Of a stretch of 64,000 bases of DNA, positions 15,977 to 24,849 are shown in pieces. The stretch lies in NCBI GenBank assembly GCA_008363215.1, contig RHKP01000006.1:55125-119124 (forward strand). The letters are read 5' to 3'. The translations under genes and the position numbers were made by a program. The notes below the pieces were generated by a model. It was not told the DNA's origin. It saw only the letters and a program-made list of their open reading frames with translations, and did no database searches. The DNA is from Cyanobacteria bacterium CYA (lineage in GTDB: Bacteria > Planctomycetota > Phycisphaerae > Phycisphaerales > UBA1924). Numbering within the stretch: position 1 is the first letter of the stretch; the number at the start of each line of letters is the position of its first letter.

Positions 15977-17269
15977 TCACACCAGTTTCATCGCCCCGGG
16001 CATCTGCATGCCCGGGCTGGTCACCGGCGTCTGGAAGGTCAGAGTCTCTTCATTCGGCATGAGATCCTGCACGGACCTGGTGACAAAATCCCACGTCACT
16101 TCCTGCCCGCTGTAGGCCGCAAGCCGCCCCATGACGGCCGTGAGCGAACTCTCGGCCGTGGCCTTGAGTTCCACGATCGGCCTGCCCGCACGGATCGACT
16201 CGATCATCTCCTTGTGCTCCTGCACATAGGGATTGTTCTTCTCGTGCCGCAGCGAGAACGACTCGACCCCGTCCAGGTCGGTGATCTTCGATCCGCCCGG
16301 GTTCACGTACGCGATGCCCGTGGTCCCCAGGATGGTATTGATCACGCGCGGCTCCGACCCGGGGATCTGACGGCACTTGAAACTGACGATCGCGCCGTTG
16401 GCGTAGTGATAATCGATATCGACGTGGTCGTAGATCTCAGAGTCGGCCGGGCGCGTCATGCCGCCGCCGGAGCCGAAGGCCCGGACCGGCGGGCCGCCCA
16501 TGATCCAGTTGATCGCGTCGATGTTGTGCACGGCCTGCTCGACGATCTGGTCGCCGCTGAGCCAGACAAAGTGGTACCAGTTGTACAACTGGTACTGCAT
16601 GTCGGTCATGTCCGGCTGCCGATCGCGATACCAGATGCCCGTCGAGCAGTAATAGGCCAGCCCGCCGGTCAGGCGCCCGATCTGCCCGGCGTGGATCCGC
16701 TTGATCGCCTCCACGTAGGAAGGCTGCCGCCGGTACAGCGTGCCCGTCACGATCGCAGTGCCCTGCGCCAGCGCCTTGTCGTGCGACTGGAGGCACGAGC
16801 GATAGCCCGGCGCGTCGACACAGACGGGCTTTTCGCTGAAGATGTGCTTGCCCGCGGCCACCGCTTCGGCCAGGTGCGCCGGACGGAAGCCCGGCGAAGT
16901 CGTCAGAATGACCACGTCGACGTCGGCGTGCCCGATCACGCCGCGATAGGCGTCGAGCCCGCTGAAAAGACTCGAGTCGCCGACATCGACCTGCGAGCCG
17001 ACCTGCGTGCCCTTGAGCGTGTCGCGCGCGTTGCGGCAGATCTCGAAGGTCAGATCGCCGATCGCGACCAGGCGCACGCCCTCGGAACTGGACAGGCAGT
17101 CGACGCACGCGCCCATCCCGCGACCGCCTGCGCCCACCACGCCCACACGCAACTCGTCCGAGCCCTTCACCGGCGCGACGGGTCGACCCTGTGCCAACGC
17201 GGACAAGCCTGCGACTCCCGCGGCCCCGGCGGCGGTGGACTTGATGAACGATCGGCGGCTGTGCGGCAT
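15977..17269 (-). CDS. Tat-exported Gfo/Idh/MocA-family oxidoreductase
   Basis: 430 residues from an ATG at 17269. The N-terminus SRRSFIKSTAAGAAGVAGLSAL is a twin-arginine signal, so folded protein with bound NAD(P) would be exported. The Rossmann dinucleotide site is RVGVVGAGGRGMG at about 41-53, and EKPVCVD is the family's conserved EKP loop with the catalytic lysine. The C-terminal alpha/beta domain contains the long beta sheet typical of the family. Such secreted oxidoreductases are very numerous in planctomycetes and act on sugars or related polyols; the substrate here is unknown. The frame is open further upstream but lacks the Tat start. It is divergent from the NHL-repeat gene, with 91 bases between the starts. 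Confidence 0.88.
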   Translation of the reverse strand: MPHSRRSFIKSTAAGAAGVAGLSALAQGRPVAPVKGSDELRVGVVGAGGRGMGACVDCLSSSEGVRLVAIGDLTFEICRNARDTLKGTQVGSQVDVGDSSLFSGLDAYRGVIGHADVDVVILTTSPGFRPAHLAEAVAAGKHIFSEKPVCVDAPGYRSCLQSHDKALAQGTAIVTGTLYRRQPSYVEAIKRIHAGQIGRLTGGLAYYCSTGIWYRDRQPDMTDMQYQLYNWYHFVWLSGDQIVEQAVHNIDAINWIMGGPPVRAFGSGGGMTRPADSEIYDHVDIDYHYANGAIVSFKCRQIPGSEPRVINTILGTTGIAYVNPGGSKITDLDGVESFSLRHEKNNPYVQEHKEMIESIRAGRPIVELKATAESSLTAVMGRLAAYSGQEVTWDFVTRSVQDLMPNEETLTFQTPVTSPGMQMPGAMKLV

Positions 17270-17360
17270 GAGATTCTCCCTTCGATGCGTCAGTGTAGTG
17301 TTTCCGGGGGCCTTGCGCAAGTGGGGTACACTGCCCACATGCACCGCAAGGAAGTCCTCC

Positions 17361-19310
17361 ATGCCCCTTGAACTCGCGCCCGACGGCGGCTGGCTCCACG
17401 CCGAAGGCCCGCTCCGCCTCTCGGTCGAACTGGCCAGGCGCACGGTGCTTGTCTGGTTCTTCTGCGCCAGCAGTTCGCCCGCCGTCGAGTCGCTCGATGA
17501 CGTTCGTGCCCTGGTCCGCGACTTCGGGCCCGGCGGATTGGCGGTGGTGGGGGTCTATTCGCCGCAATACCGCGCCGAAGCCGCCCGACGGCACGTCGTC
17601 GCGGCCGTCGACCGGCTCGACGTGCCCTTCCCCGTCGCGGTGGACACACGCCTGTCAGTGTTCCGCGCCTTCGAGGCCCGCTCGTGGCCGACTTTTGCGA
17701 TCATTGCGCCCGACGGCTCGGTGGCGGCTCGCATCGCCGGAGCCGGCAATCGCGAACTGCTCACCCGCACGATCGGCGACCTGATCGCCGCGCACCCCAG
17801 GCGCCCGCCGCTGCCCGACGCCGTCGTGCGGCGCTACCGCTCGGCCGGCGGGCTGCGCTTTCCCGGCGGAGTGTTTGCGCAAGTCCCCAGCGTGGGGCGA
17901 CCGGGGCGCGTGTTCATTGCCGACACGGGGCACCATCGCATCGTCGAAACCACCTGGCCCGACGTCGATGGGCAGTCCCGCGTCCGCACGATCTTCGGCG
18001 GCGGCGCCGGGTACGTTGACGGGCCCGCCTCCCGCGCCCGGTTCTGCGAACCGACCGGGCTGGCCTTCGACGCCGAGCGGGCGCTGCTCTACGTTTCCGA
18101 TACCGGCAACCACGCCATTCGCCGCGTCGATCTCAACGACGGACAGGTGAGCACGATCATCGGCTCGGGCACGCGCAGGTTCGATCGGCGCGGCGGTGCG
18201 TCGGGAATCAACCAGCCTCTCAACGCGCCCACGCACATCGTCCTCGACGCGCCGCGCAACCGGCTGTTCATCGCGATGACCGGGCTCGACCAGGTGTGGC
18301 TGGCCGACCTCGATACACTCGTCACGCGCGCCCTGGCCGGCGTTGGCGCGGCCGGACTGGTCGACGGCCCGTTCGAGACCGCCGCCTTCTGGCAGCCGCG
18401 CGCCCTTGCGCTTGATGCGCAGGCATCGGCGCTGTTCACGCTCGACGCCGACGCATCGGCTCTGCGCCGCCTGCATCTGCCGGCGCGAGCCGTCCAGACC
18501 CTGATCGGCTCGCCCGAGGGCTTCACCGGCGCGCGCGACGGCCCGTTCGCCCAGGCCCAGTTCTGCCACGCCACCGGCATGACGCTCGTGGACTCTGGGG
18601 CCGACCGGCACCTGCTCATCGCCGACACCTACAACAGCGCGCTGCGCCGCCTCGACCTGCACGCACAGACGACGACGCGCATGGCCGCGGCGCTGCCGCT
18701 CTTTGAGCCGGCGGCCATGCACTGGAGCGCCGGGCTGCCCAGTCGTACCGAATCGCCGCGTCTGTTCGTTGCCGACACCGGCAATCATCGCGTCCTTCAG
18801 ATCGACGCGGACGGGCACGGGTGGCAGGAACTCCGCATCGGGAGTCTGAGCGCGCTGCACGAAGCCCCGCATCCTCCCCCCTTGCCCGAACGGGCGGCCT
18901 GCAACGTGCCGTTCCTCGCGCCGCTGCGCATGGAAGTGGCGCTTGCCCCGCCGCTCCATGCGGGCCTCAGCCCGGACCTGCCTGTGTGCGTGCGCGTCTC
19001 GACTCTGGAAGGCCCGAACGCCGGTGAGGCACTGTTCCAGTCCACGCGCGTGCCCGACGCGGGCGCTGTGCCCGTCTCCATCGATCTGCCTGCCCACGCC
19101 GTCACCGAGCGATCGGTCCTGCTCGTTGAACTGAGCCTCGGTTTAGCCCGCCTTCCCGGCGCACCGGCGACGCCGGCGTACAAGTCGTGGCGCGTTCGCT
19201 TCGGCCCCGATGGCGGGCAGCCGCGACTCATCGCCGACGAGGGTTCGGCTCAAATCATCAGAGGCATTCCTCCAGCACCGCCCGATACACGTCATGGTCG
19301 GCCTTGCTGA
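17361..19310 (+). CDS. Thioredoxin-like plus NHL-repeat protein (NHLRC2-like)
   Basis: 649 residues from ATG 17361, with AAGGAAG at 17348-17354. Residues 25-140 look like a thioredoxin fold (VLVWFFCASSSPAVESL, then a WPTFAIIAPDG strand-turn near the cis-Pro position). The usual CxxC is missing: only Cys35 remains. The rest is an NHL beta-propeller with repeats such as GRVFIADTGHHRIVE, LLYVSDTGNHAIRR, LLIADTYNSALRR and RLFVADTGNHRVLQ. The C-terminus (about 530-649) is a further beta-rich domain. The architecture matches NHLRC2-type proteins, whose role is unclear. No signal peptide is seen. The 3' end overlaps the convergent macrodomain gene by 53 bases. Confidence 0.85.
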   Translation: MPLELAPDGGWLHAEGPLRLSVELARRTVLVWFFCASSSPAVESLDDVRALVRDFGPGGLAVVGVYSPQYRAEAARRHVVAAVDRLDVPFPVAVDTRLSVFRAFEARSWPTFAIIAPDGSVAARIAGAGNRELLTRTIGDLIAAHPRRPPLPDAVVRRYRSAGGLRFPGGVFAQVPSVGRPGRVFIADTGHHRIVETTWPDVDGQSRVRTIFGGGAGYVDGPASRARFCEPTGLAFDAERALLYVSDTGNHAIRRVDLNDGQVSTIIGSGTRRFDRRGGASGINQPLNAPTHIVLDAPRNRLFIAMTGLDQVWLADLDTLVTRALAGVGAAGLVDGPFETAAFWQPRALALDAQASALFTLDADASALRRLHLPARAVQTLIGSPEGFTGARDGPFAQAQFCHATGMTLVDSGADRHLLIADTYNSALRRLDLHAQTTTRMAAALPLFEPAAMHWSAGLPSRTESPRLFVADTGNHRVLQIDADGHGWQELRIGSLSALHEAPHPPPLPERAACNVPFLAPLRMEVALAPPLHAGLSPDLPVCVRVSTLEGPNAGEALFQSTRVPDAGAVPVSIDLPAHAVTERSVLLVELSLGLARLPGAPATPAYKSWRVRFGPDGGQPRLIADEGSAQIIRGIPPAPPDTRHGRPC

Positions 19311-19782
19311 ACAGCACACAGATGACCAGCGAGGGGCGTTCGGCCCGGTGCAGATGCTCACGAATCTCCCGCAGAGCGATCCGTGCCGCCCGCTCGATGG
19401 GAAAGCCGTACACCCCCGTGCTGATGGCCGGAAAGGCGATGGATTCCAGCCCGTGCTCGCTCGCCAGCGACAGGCACGTTCGGTAACACGACGCCAGCGT
19501 TTCGTCCTCGGCGTGCCCGCCCCCGTGCCACACCGGCCCGACCGTCGCGATCACGTGCCGCGCCGGTAGATCAAACCCCGGCAGGATCTTCGCCTCACCC
19601 GGCCGACATCGCACGCCCGGCTCGATCTGGGGCAGCGCCGCACACGCGCCCAGCAGCCGCCTTCCGGCGGCCCGGTGAATCGCGCCGTCCACTCCGCCCC
19701 CGCCCAGCAGCCCGGCATTGGCGGCGTTGACGATCGCATCGGTCGTCTGCGCGGTGATGTCGCCGTGGACGAGTTCAATCAT
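19258..19782 (-). CDS. Macrodomain protein, likely O-acetyl-ADP-ribose deacetylase type
   Basis: 174 residues from the ATG at 19782. Macrodomain landmarks are MIELVHGDITAQTTDAIVNAANAGLLGGGGVDGAIH at the start (NAAN with the GGGVDGAIH loop), RHVIATVGPVW, ASCYRTCLSLA and FPAISTGVYGFPIERAARIAL, all in the MacroD/YmdB pattern. Such enzymes remove ADP-ribose from O-acetyl-ADP-ribose or from ADP-ribosylated targets. The start overlaps the upstream gene's stop by four bases (ATGA), so translation is coupled. It ends inside the convergent NHL gene. With ogt two genes upstream, a DNA-damage or nucleic-acid ADP-ribose link is possible but inferred. Confidence 0.92.
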   Translation of the reverse strand: MIELVHGDITAQTTDAIVNAANAGLLGGGGVDGAIHRAAGRRLLGACAALPQIEPGVRCRPGEAKILPGFDLPARHVIATVGPVWHGGGHAEDETLASCYRTCLSLASEHGLESIAFPAISTGVYGFPIERAARIALREIREHLHRAERPSLVICVLFSKADHDVYRAVLEECL

Positions 19783-20708
19783 CGGACTTGACAGATCGCC
19801 TTGGAGAAACGGTCCATGAACCGGCGCAGGCGCGGCATGCGCACATCCGTCGGCTCGCACAGGTTCACCACTCGATAGCACCCGGCAAAGTTCACCCGCC
19901 CCGCACTCACGTTCACAGAGTGCAGCACTGCCCCGATCACCGCCGCGAACGCAAACTGCGTGTCCACCGCTTCGGCCATCTCGTCGTGATGGTCGATGAT
20001 GAACTGGTCCACGTGCCGCTGCATCTCTATCTCGCCCGTTTCGTCATTGCCCACCCGCCGAAGCGAGGGAGCGTCGGGCATCGCCGAGCCCGCGTCGATC
20101 ACCACGATCCCGGGTCGCCTCAGGCTCACCAGTGCCTGGCTGCCCGCTCGCGCCGCGCCGGCAAGCGAACCCGGACCCTCGGCCAGCGCCGGCGCGGCCG
20201 CCATCGTCCAGTCGTCCAATTCGATTTCCGCCCCCAGTTCCCCCGACGGCTCGATGCGCATGCCCACATCTCGGCACAGCCCGGCAAACTCCAGAAGGAC
20301 CAGGCGGAGCGCCGCCTCCGGCTTCTCGGCCTGCAGTTCTCCGAACAGCGCGCACACCTGCTGCTTCCACGCGACCGGCGCCGCCCTGAACTGCCCTGTC
20401 AATCGCGACAGCCGCGCCACCTGCAGCGCCGCGTGATAGACCTGGTCATTGGTCGGCGCCACCGACTCGGCCGCCGGGTCGTTCAGCAGCGTCAGCACCG
20501 AGCCCAGCACGGCGCGGGAAGTCTTCAGTGCACCTAGTGCCTCGCCCGGCACGCCCAGCGCCCGGGCCGATTCGATCGCTTCGTCCGCGCGCTCGGACAG
20601 TCGCTTGTAGTCGTCGCGCGTGAACCCGCGGCCGAGGTACTCAGCCCGCATCCGGTCGGCCTGGAGATTCAGTTGACGACGCAGCGGCTGATTCTGTGGC
20701 TCAGTCAT
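19779..20708 (-). CDS. Hypothetical protein in ogt-macrodomain operon
   Basis: 309 residues, not recognised. The N-terminal 130 residues are predicted helical (DDYKRLSERADEAIESARALG; QVYHAALQVARLSRLTGQFRAAPVAWKQQVCALFGEL). The C-terminal part carries QRHVDQFIIDHHDEMAEAVDTQFAFAAVIGAVLHSVN and ends with a Cys-containing segment (FAGCYRVVNLCEPTD). No signal peptide or membrane segment. It starts 18 bases after ogt ends and overlaps the macrodomain gene by four bases, so the three form one operon. The HH-DE cluster could bind metal, but this is speculation. Confidence 0.7.
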   Translation of the reverse strand: MTEPQNQPLRRQLNLQADRMRAEYLGRGFTRDDYKRLSERADEAIESARALGVPGEALGALKTSRAVLGSVLTLLNDPAAESVAPTNDQVYHAALQVARLSRLTGQFRAAPVAWKQQVCALFGELQAEKPEAALRLVLLEFAGLCRDVGMRIEPSGELGAEIELDDWTMAAAPALAEGPGSLAGAARAGSQALVSLRRPGIVVIDAGSAMPDAPSLRRVGNDETGEIEMQRHVDQFIIDHHDEMAEAVDTQFAFAAVIGAVLHSVNVSAGRVNFAGCYRVVNLCEPTDVRMPRLRRFMDRFSKAICQVR

Positions 20709-20726
20709 GGGCTCATTGTTGCCCGG

Positions 20727-21257
20727 CTACACGCCGGTCGGGAACAGCATCGGAGTTCGCCCGCGCATCCCCTCCAGCGTGAGCAACGCCGCCTTGCGCT
20801 CGATCCCCCCCGCATATCCGTGCAGATCGCCGCGTGAGTCCAGCACGCGGTGGCACGGAATGAAGATCGCCACTGGGTTGCTCCCGCACGCGGCGCCCAC
20901 CGCACGGGCCGCTCCGGGTGATCCCACCCGATGGGCGATCTGCCCGTAGGTCGCCGTAGTCCCGGGGCGCACGGTGCGCAACTCGTTCCACACCAGCCGC
21001 TGAAACGCCGTGCCCTCCGCGTGCACCGGCAGATCCTTGCAGATCTCGCCCGTGGCGAAAAACGTCTCAAGCACCGCCCACGCCAGGTCGAGCAACTGCC
21101 CGGCGCTTCGGCCCTGGCAGTGTCGCTCCGTGTGCGCCTGCGGCGCGTTGCAGAACGAGAGTCGACCCAGCGCCGGCCCGCGCAGCGTCTCCACGATGTC
21201 AATGGTGATGATGTCGAACGGAGGTCCGAACGCGCGTGAATCCGTGCCCAGCAGCAT
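20727..21257 (-). CDS. ogt: Methylated-DNA--protein-cysteine methyltransferase
   Basis: 176 residues from ATG 21257 (MLLGTDSRAFG). The alkyl-acceptor active site PCHRV is present in IFIPCHRVLDSRGDLHGYAGG, preceded by the winged-helix DNA-binding segment TTATYGQIAHRVGSPGAARAVGAACGSNP with the Arg finger. It repairs O6-alkylguanine by irreversible transfer of the alkyl group to the active cysteine. The open frame runs upstream to 21368, but those codons are not part of the family. It is the first gene of an operon with an unknown protein and a macrodomain protein. Confidence 0.95.
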   Translation of the reverse strand: MLLGTDSRAFGPPFDIITIDIVETLRGPALGRLSFCNAPQAHTERHCQGRSAGQLLDLAWAVLETFFATGEICKDLPVHAEGTAFQRLVWNELRTVRPGTTATYGQIAHRVGSPGAARAVGAACGSNPVAIFIPCHRVLDSRGDLHGYAGGIERKAALLTLEGMRGRTPMLFPTGV

Positions 21258-21338
21258 GAGCGCAGTATACAGCGCCCGATGCGCCGGACGAGTCGTCAAT
21301 CTCCCAGTTTGGTCACCCTCCCGGCAACAGCGTCGGCT

Positions 21339-21363
21339 CGGCGGCACGGGCGTCCTGCCCGTG
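21339..21363. repeat. Dispersed GC-rich palindromic element, copy 2
   Basis: CGGCGGCACGGGCGTCC at 21339-21355 matches 10954-10970 exactly. Here the hairpin is complete: CACGGGC, loop GTCCT, GCCCGTG. It lies six bases after the stop of the leftward lipoprotein gene and may also end its transcript, though no T-run follows. Confidence 0.65.
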
Positions 21364-21368
21364 TGCAT

Positions 21369-21689
21369 CTAGTAATCACACCTGTACGGCGAACGCGGCC
21401 CGCGCCATCCCCATCCGCGATCCCAATGTCCATAGTGCCGGTAAGTCGAGTATCCACCCCACCCGTCCCACCGCGAATACCCATGCCAGCGCGGCGCATA
21501 CCCGTACGACGTGTAGGAGTAACTGTGCACACGCACGTCTCCGTCATCCAGCGAACTGACCGCGTACCCGGTCAGCGCCCCGATCGCGGCTCCGACGGCG
21601 ATGCCTTCGGCGTCGCTGCAACCGCCCAGCGTCGATGCGCCCAGCAGCAACCCGACCAGCCCGACGCAATTCATGCCGCTGTTCTGCAT
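21369..21689 (-). CDS. Small glycine-zipper lipoprotein
   Basis: 106 residues from ATG 21689 with GAGGAGG nine bases upstream, a strong site. The signal peptide MNCVGLVGLLLGASTLGGC ends in an LGGC lipobox, so the protein should be lipidated and attached to a membrane. After the Cys comes a glycine-zipper-like stretch (GIAVGAAIGALTGYAVS), then a C-terminal Tyr/Trp/Gly/His/Arg-rich region (YSRWDGWGGYSTYRHYGHWD) of low complexity. Similar small lipoproteins are common in envelope stress contexts, but no specific role can be given. Confidence 0.8.
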   Translation of the reverse strand: MQNSGMNCVGLVGLLLGASTLGGCSDAEGIAVGAAIGALTGYAVSSLDDGDVRVHSYSYTSYGYAPRWHGYSRWDGWGGYSTYRHYGHWDRGWGWRGPRSPYRCDY

Positions 21690-22297
21690 GTGGTTCCTCC
21701 TCGAACAGATCGGACGACCCGCAACGCACCGCCGACCGATGTCCCTGACTGACATAAATCGGGGATCGGGCGGTTGTGTTCCTCGGCACCCCCTCTCACG
21801 GGGACTTTTGTTCCGGAGTCGAACTTGCTCCCCCGAATCGAGATCGCACTCATCACCAGGTAAGGGGATAGTTTGCTCGTGCCGGGCTCGGAGAGCAGTT
21901 CGTGGGCGTCCTTGTGCGCTCTCATCCATGCGCGCGCGAGTAGATCCAGTCTCTTTTTCGTCTCGTTCTCACCGGCCGGCCGGAGTTTCCCAGGTGTGGG
22001 CCCGTCGAGACCTCGTACGGCGACCGGCGCGCGGTCGGGCATGCAGACGCTCGCGTCGCGCGATTCCGGCGAAGTCTCGACCTCCGGCAGCCCTTCCTCC
22101 ATCAGGCGCGCGATCGAAGCCCGACGAAAGGGTGAGTACACGGCGCCCATCCCCCTGCTCTGGGTGCGAAGTGTCCCCGGCCCGAGGGACACGCGATTCC
22201 TGAAACTGCCGACCCTTCGGCCCGTGCGAACAAGCGTGTCGGTCACCTGCTCGTCGCGTGCGCGCAGATCGTGTTGCAACCAGAGGAGCGGGCGCAT
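21671..22297 (-). CDS. Doubtful hypothetical protein
   Basis: A 208-codon frame in the 700-base gap between the lipoprotein and the helicase gene. Its middle part reads like a folded protein (NETKKRLDLLARAWMRAHKDAHELL then KLSPYLVMSAISIRG), and it would overlap the lipoprotein start by 19 bases. Third-position GC is lower than in neighbouring genes, and no ribosome binding site stands out. It may be a transferred gene, a decayed gene, or chance. If it is not real, the gap 21690-22386 contains nothing else I can recognise. Confidence 0.3.
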   Translation of the reverse strand: MRPLLWLQHDLRARDEQVTDTLVRTGRRVGSFRNRVSLGPGTLRTQSRGMGAVYSPFRRASIARLMEEGLPEVETSPESRDASVCMPDRAPVAVRGLDGPTPGKLRPAGENETKKRLDLLARAWMRAHKDAHELLSEPGTSKLSPYLVMSAISIRGSKFDSGTKVPVRGGAEEHNRPIPDLCQSGTSVGGALRVVRSVRGGTTCRTAA

Positions 22298-22386
22298 GTC
22301 GCCTCTTTGGGCTCCGGATTGCATTCGCCGAACGTCGCCCGACCGATGCACGCCCGGCGCACCAATCGGGCGTACGCTGGGGAGCG

Positions 22387-24849
22387 ATGCCCGCTTGCGC
22401 CTCATCTCGGACCCCGGCCGCACGCACCCCGGCATCGGTGCGCCCGCTGGCGGAATGGATGGAGTCGCTGGGGTGGGAGCCTTTTACGTTCCAGAAGCGG
22501 GCGTGGGCTGCGTATGTCCGGGGTGAGAGTGGGTTGATTCACGTGCCGACGGGGGCCGGCAAGACATACGCCGCATGCTTTGGAGCAATGGGCGACCTGA
22601 TCGCGCGCCCGCAGAGCGGCCTTGGGATGCTGTACATCACCCCGCTGCGGGCGGTCAGCCGCGACGTGGAACTGGCGATCAAGCGTCCGCTGGAAGCGTT
22701 GGGCGTTGACACGGTCAGCGTCGAGACACGGACCGGCGACACGACCGCCAGTGTGCGTGCCCGCCAGCGCTGGAAACTCCCGACGATCCTGGTCACGACG
22801 CCCGAGTCGCTGACGCTGCTGCTCACGCAGGCTGACGCGGCCGACAAGTTTCGTGAACTGCGTTGCGTGGTGCTCGATGAGTGGCACGAGTTGCTCAGTT
22901 CCAAGCGCGGCACGCAGGTCGAACTGGCGCTTGCCCGCCTACGCCGCTTCAGCCCGGAACTGCGTACATGGGGAATGTCGGCGACGATCAGCAACCTCGA
23001 CGAGGCATTGCGGGCGGCCGTCGGAGCGGGCAACCCCGGCGTGATCGTGACAGCGAGGATCGAGCGTCCGATCGTGATCGAGTCGGTGCTGCCCGGAGAG
23101 GATGACCTGTTTCCCTGGGCGGGGCACCTGGGCATGCATCAACTGGGGCGTGTGCTTGAAGCGCTTGATCCGAGCGAGTCGACGCTGGTGTTCGTCAACA
23201 CACGTTCGCAGGCTGAGCGGTGGTTTCACGGCATTGAATTAGCCAGGCCTGAGTACCGGGCGATCATGGCGCTGCATCACGGCTCGATCGACCGCGGCGT
23301 GCGGGAGAAGGTCGAGCGAGGGCTCAAGGAGGGCTCGATTCGGATCGTCGTCGCCACCAGTTCGCTCGATCTGGGCGTGGACTTCGCACCGGTGCAGCAC
23401 GTCGTGCAGATCGGTTCGCCCAAGGGCATTGCCAGGCTCATGCAACGTGCGGGGCGCGCCGGTCACCAGCCCGGGCAGTCGTGCCGCATCACCTGCGTTC
23501 CCACCCACGGGCTGGAGATGATCGAAGTGGCGGCCGTGCGGCGAGCCATCGCCGCTGGACACATCGAGCCTCGCGTCAGCGAGCGCAAGCCGCTCGACGT
23601 GCTGACGCAGCACCTGGTGACCTGCGCCCTGGGCGGCGGATTCCGGAGTGACGAACTCTACAGAGAAGTCTGCACCGCCAATGCATTTGCAGACCTGACG
23701 CGAGACGAGTTTGAGTGGGCGCTTCGCCTGGTCCGCGATGGCGGGGATGTGCTGGGCGCGTACCCTGAGTACAAGCGCGTCGTGCAGGACACGGAGGGCG
23801 TGTACCGCGTCGAGAACGGTAAACTCGCCACGCTTCACCGCTTCAACGTCGGCACGATCACCGGCGACGCGACGATGGACCTGCGCTTCCTGAGCGGCAA
23901 GCGCATCGGGAGCATCGAGGAAAACTTCATCTCCAGCCTCAAGATCGGTCAGAGGTTCTATTTCGCGGGGCGCACGCTCGAACTGGTCATGGTCTGCGAC
24001 CTGACGGCCTACGCCCGCGCCGTACGCGGGAGCACAAGTCTCACGCCGATCTGGTCGGGCACTCGCCTGCCGATCTCTGAGTCGCTGTCCGAGGCCGTGC
24101 GCCAGACACTGGCGGCGGCGTCGGACGGGACCGAGCCTGAGTTGCGGGCGGCCTCCCGCCTTATCCGCGTGCAGCAGGCCGAATCGATCATCCCCAGGCC
24201 CGACGAACTGCTGTGCGAGACATGTCGAACGCGCGACGGGTATCACCTGTTCGTGTATCCGTTTGAAGGCCGGCTGGTGCACGGCGGGCTGGGGGCACTG
24301 ATCGCGCTGCGCCTGGGGCGGCGTGAGGCCGGAACCTTCGCCATTTCGGCCAATGACTATGGGTTCGAACTGCTCAGCGACGATCCGTATCCGTTTGCAT
24401 CGCTGCTGGACCACGACCTGTTCAGCGTTGCCGACCTGGCGCAGGACGCGCTGGAGAGCGTCAATCTGTCGGCCCTGGCGCGCAGCCAGTTCCGCGAGAT
24501 CGCCCGCGTTTCGGGGCTGGTGTTCCAGAACTACCCCGGTGTGCAGCGCGGCATGCGGCAACTCCAGGCGCGAGCCGGGTTGCTCTACGATGTGTTTGAG
24601 CAGTTCGACCCCGGAAACCTGCTGATGTACCAGGCGCGGCGCGAGGTGCTGGAGAGGCAGTTTGAGCAGTCGCGCATGGGACGACTGCTGGCGCGGCTGG
24701 GCACGAGTCGGCTGCGCGTGGTGGAGACCGCCCGTCCGACGCCGCTGGGCCTGCCGCTGCTGGTCGAGCGCATCCGCGGGCGTGTGAGCCTGGAGAGCGT
24801 GGACAATCGCATCGAGAAGATCCAGGCAAAGTGGAAGGGGCTTTCGTGA
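22387..24849 (+). CDS. Ligase-associated DEXH-box helicase, Lhr type
   Basis: 820 residues. Motif I is PTGAGKT near 54-60, motif II is DEWH at about 164-167, motif III SATI follows, then the second RecA domain with TLVFVNTRSQAERW, ATSSLDLGVDFAPV and QRAGRAGHQPG (motif VI). The C-terminal half carries the Lhr-specific winged-helix and DUF1998-unlike beta-barrel region (VYRVENGKLATLHRFNVGTI; GSIEENFISSLKIGQRFYFAGR). This combination matches the helicase found beside bacterial ATP-dependent ligase repair genes. The gene overlaps pdeM by four bases, which supports that assignment. The frame is open upstream of 22387, but the chosen ATG best fits the family N-terminus (LAEWMESLGWEPFTFQKRAW). Confidence 0.93.
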   Translation: MPACASSRTPAARTPASVRPLAEWMESLGWEPFTFQKRAWAAYVRGESGLIHVPTGAGKTYAACFGAMGDLIARPQSGLGMLYITPLRAVSRDVELAIKRPLEALGVDTVSVETRTGDTTASVRARQRWKLPTILVTTPESLTLLLTQADAADKFRELRCVVLDEWHELLSSKRGTQVELALARLRRFSPELRTWGMSATISNLDEALRAAVGAGNPGVIVTARIERPIVIESVLPGEDDLFPWAGHLGMHQLGRVLEALDPSESTLVFVNTRSQAERWFHGIELARPEYRAIMALHHGSIDRGVREKVERGLKEGSIRIVVATSSLDLGVDFAPVQHVVQIGSPKGIARLMQRAGRAGHQPGQSCRITCVPTHGLEMIEVAAVRRAIAAGHIEPRVSERKPLDVLTQHLVTCALGGGFRSDELYREVCTANAFADLTRDEFEWALRLVRDGGDVLGAYPEYKRVVQDTEGVYRVENGKLATLHRFNVGTITGDATMDLRFLSGKRIGSIEENFISSLKIGQRFYFAGRTLELVMVCDLTAYARAVRGSTSLTPIWSGTRLPISESLSEAVRQTLAAASDGTEPELRAASRLIRVQQAESIIPRPDELLCETCRTRDGYHLFVYPFEGRLVHGGLGALIALRLGRREAGTFAISANDYGFELLSDDPYPFASLLDHDLFSVADLAQDALESVNLSALARSQFREIARVSGLVFQNYPGVQRGMRQLQARAGLLYDVFEQFDPGNLLMYQARREVLERQFEQSRMGRLLARLGTSRLRVVETARPTPLGLPLLVERIRGRVSLESVDNRIEKIQAKWKGLS

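Noticed and set aside
15878..17371. 497-codon open frame on the plus strand
   Set aside because: Antisense of the Tat-exported oxidoreductase, which has clear Rossmann and EKP motifs.
17655..19097. 480-codon open frame on the minus strand
   Set aside because: Antisense of the NHL-repeat gene.
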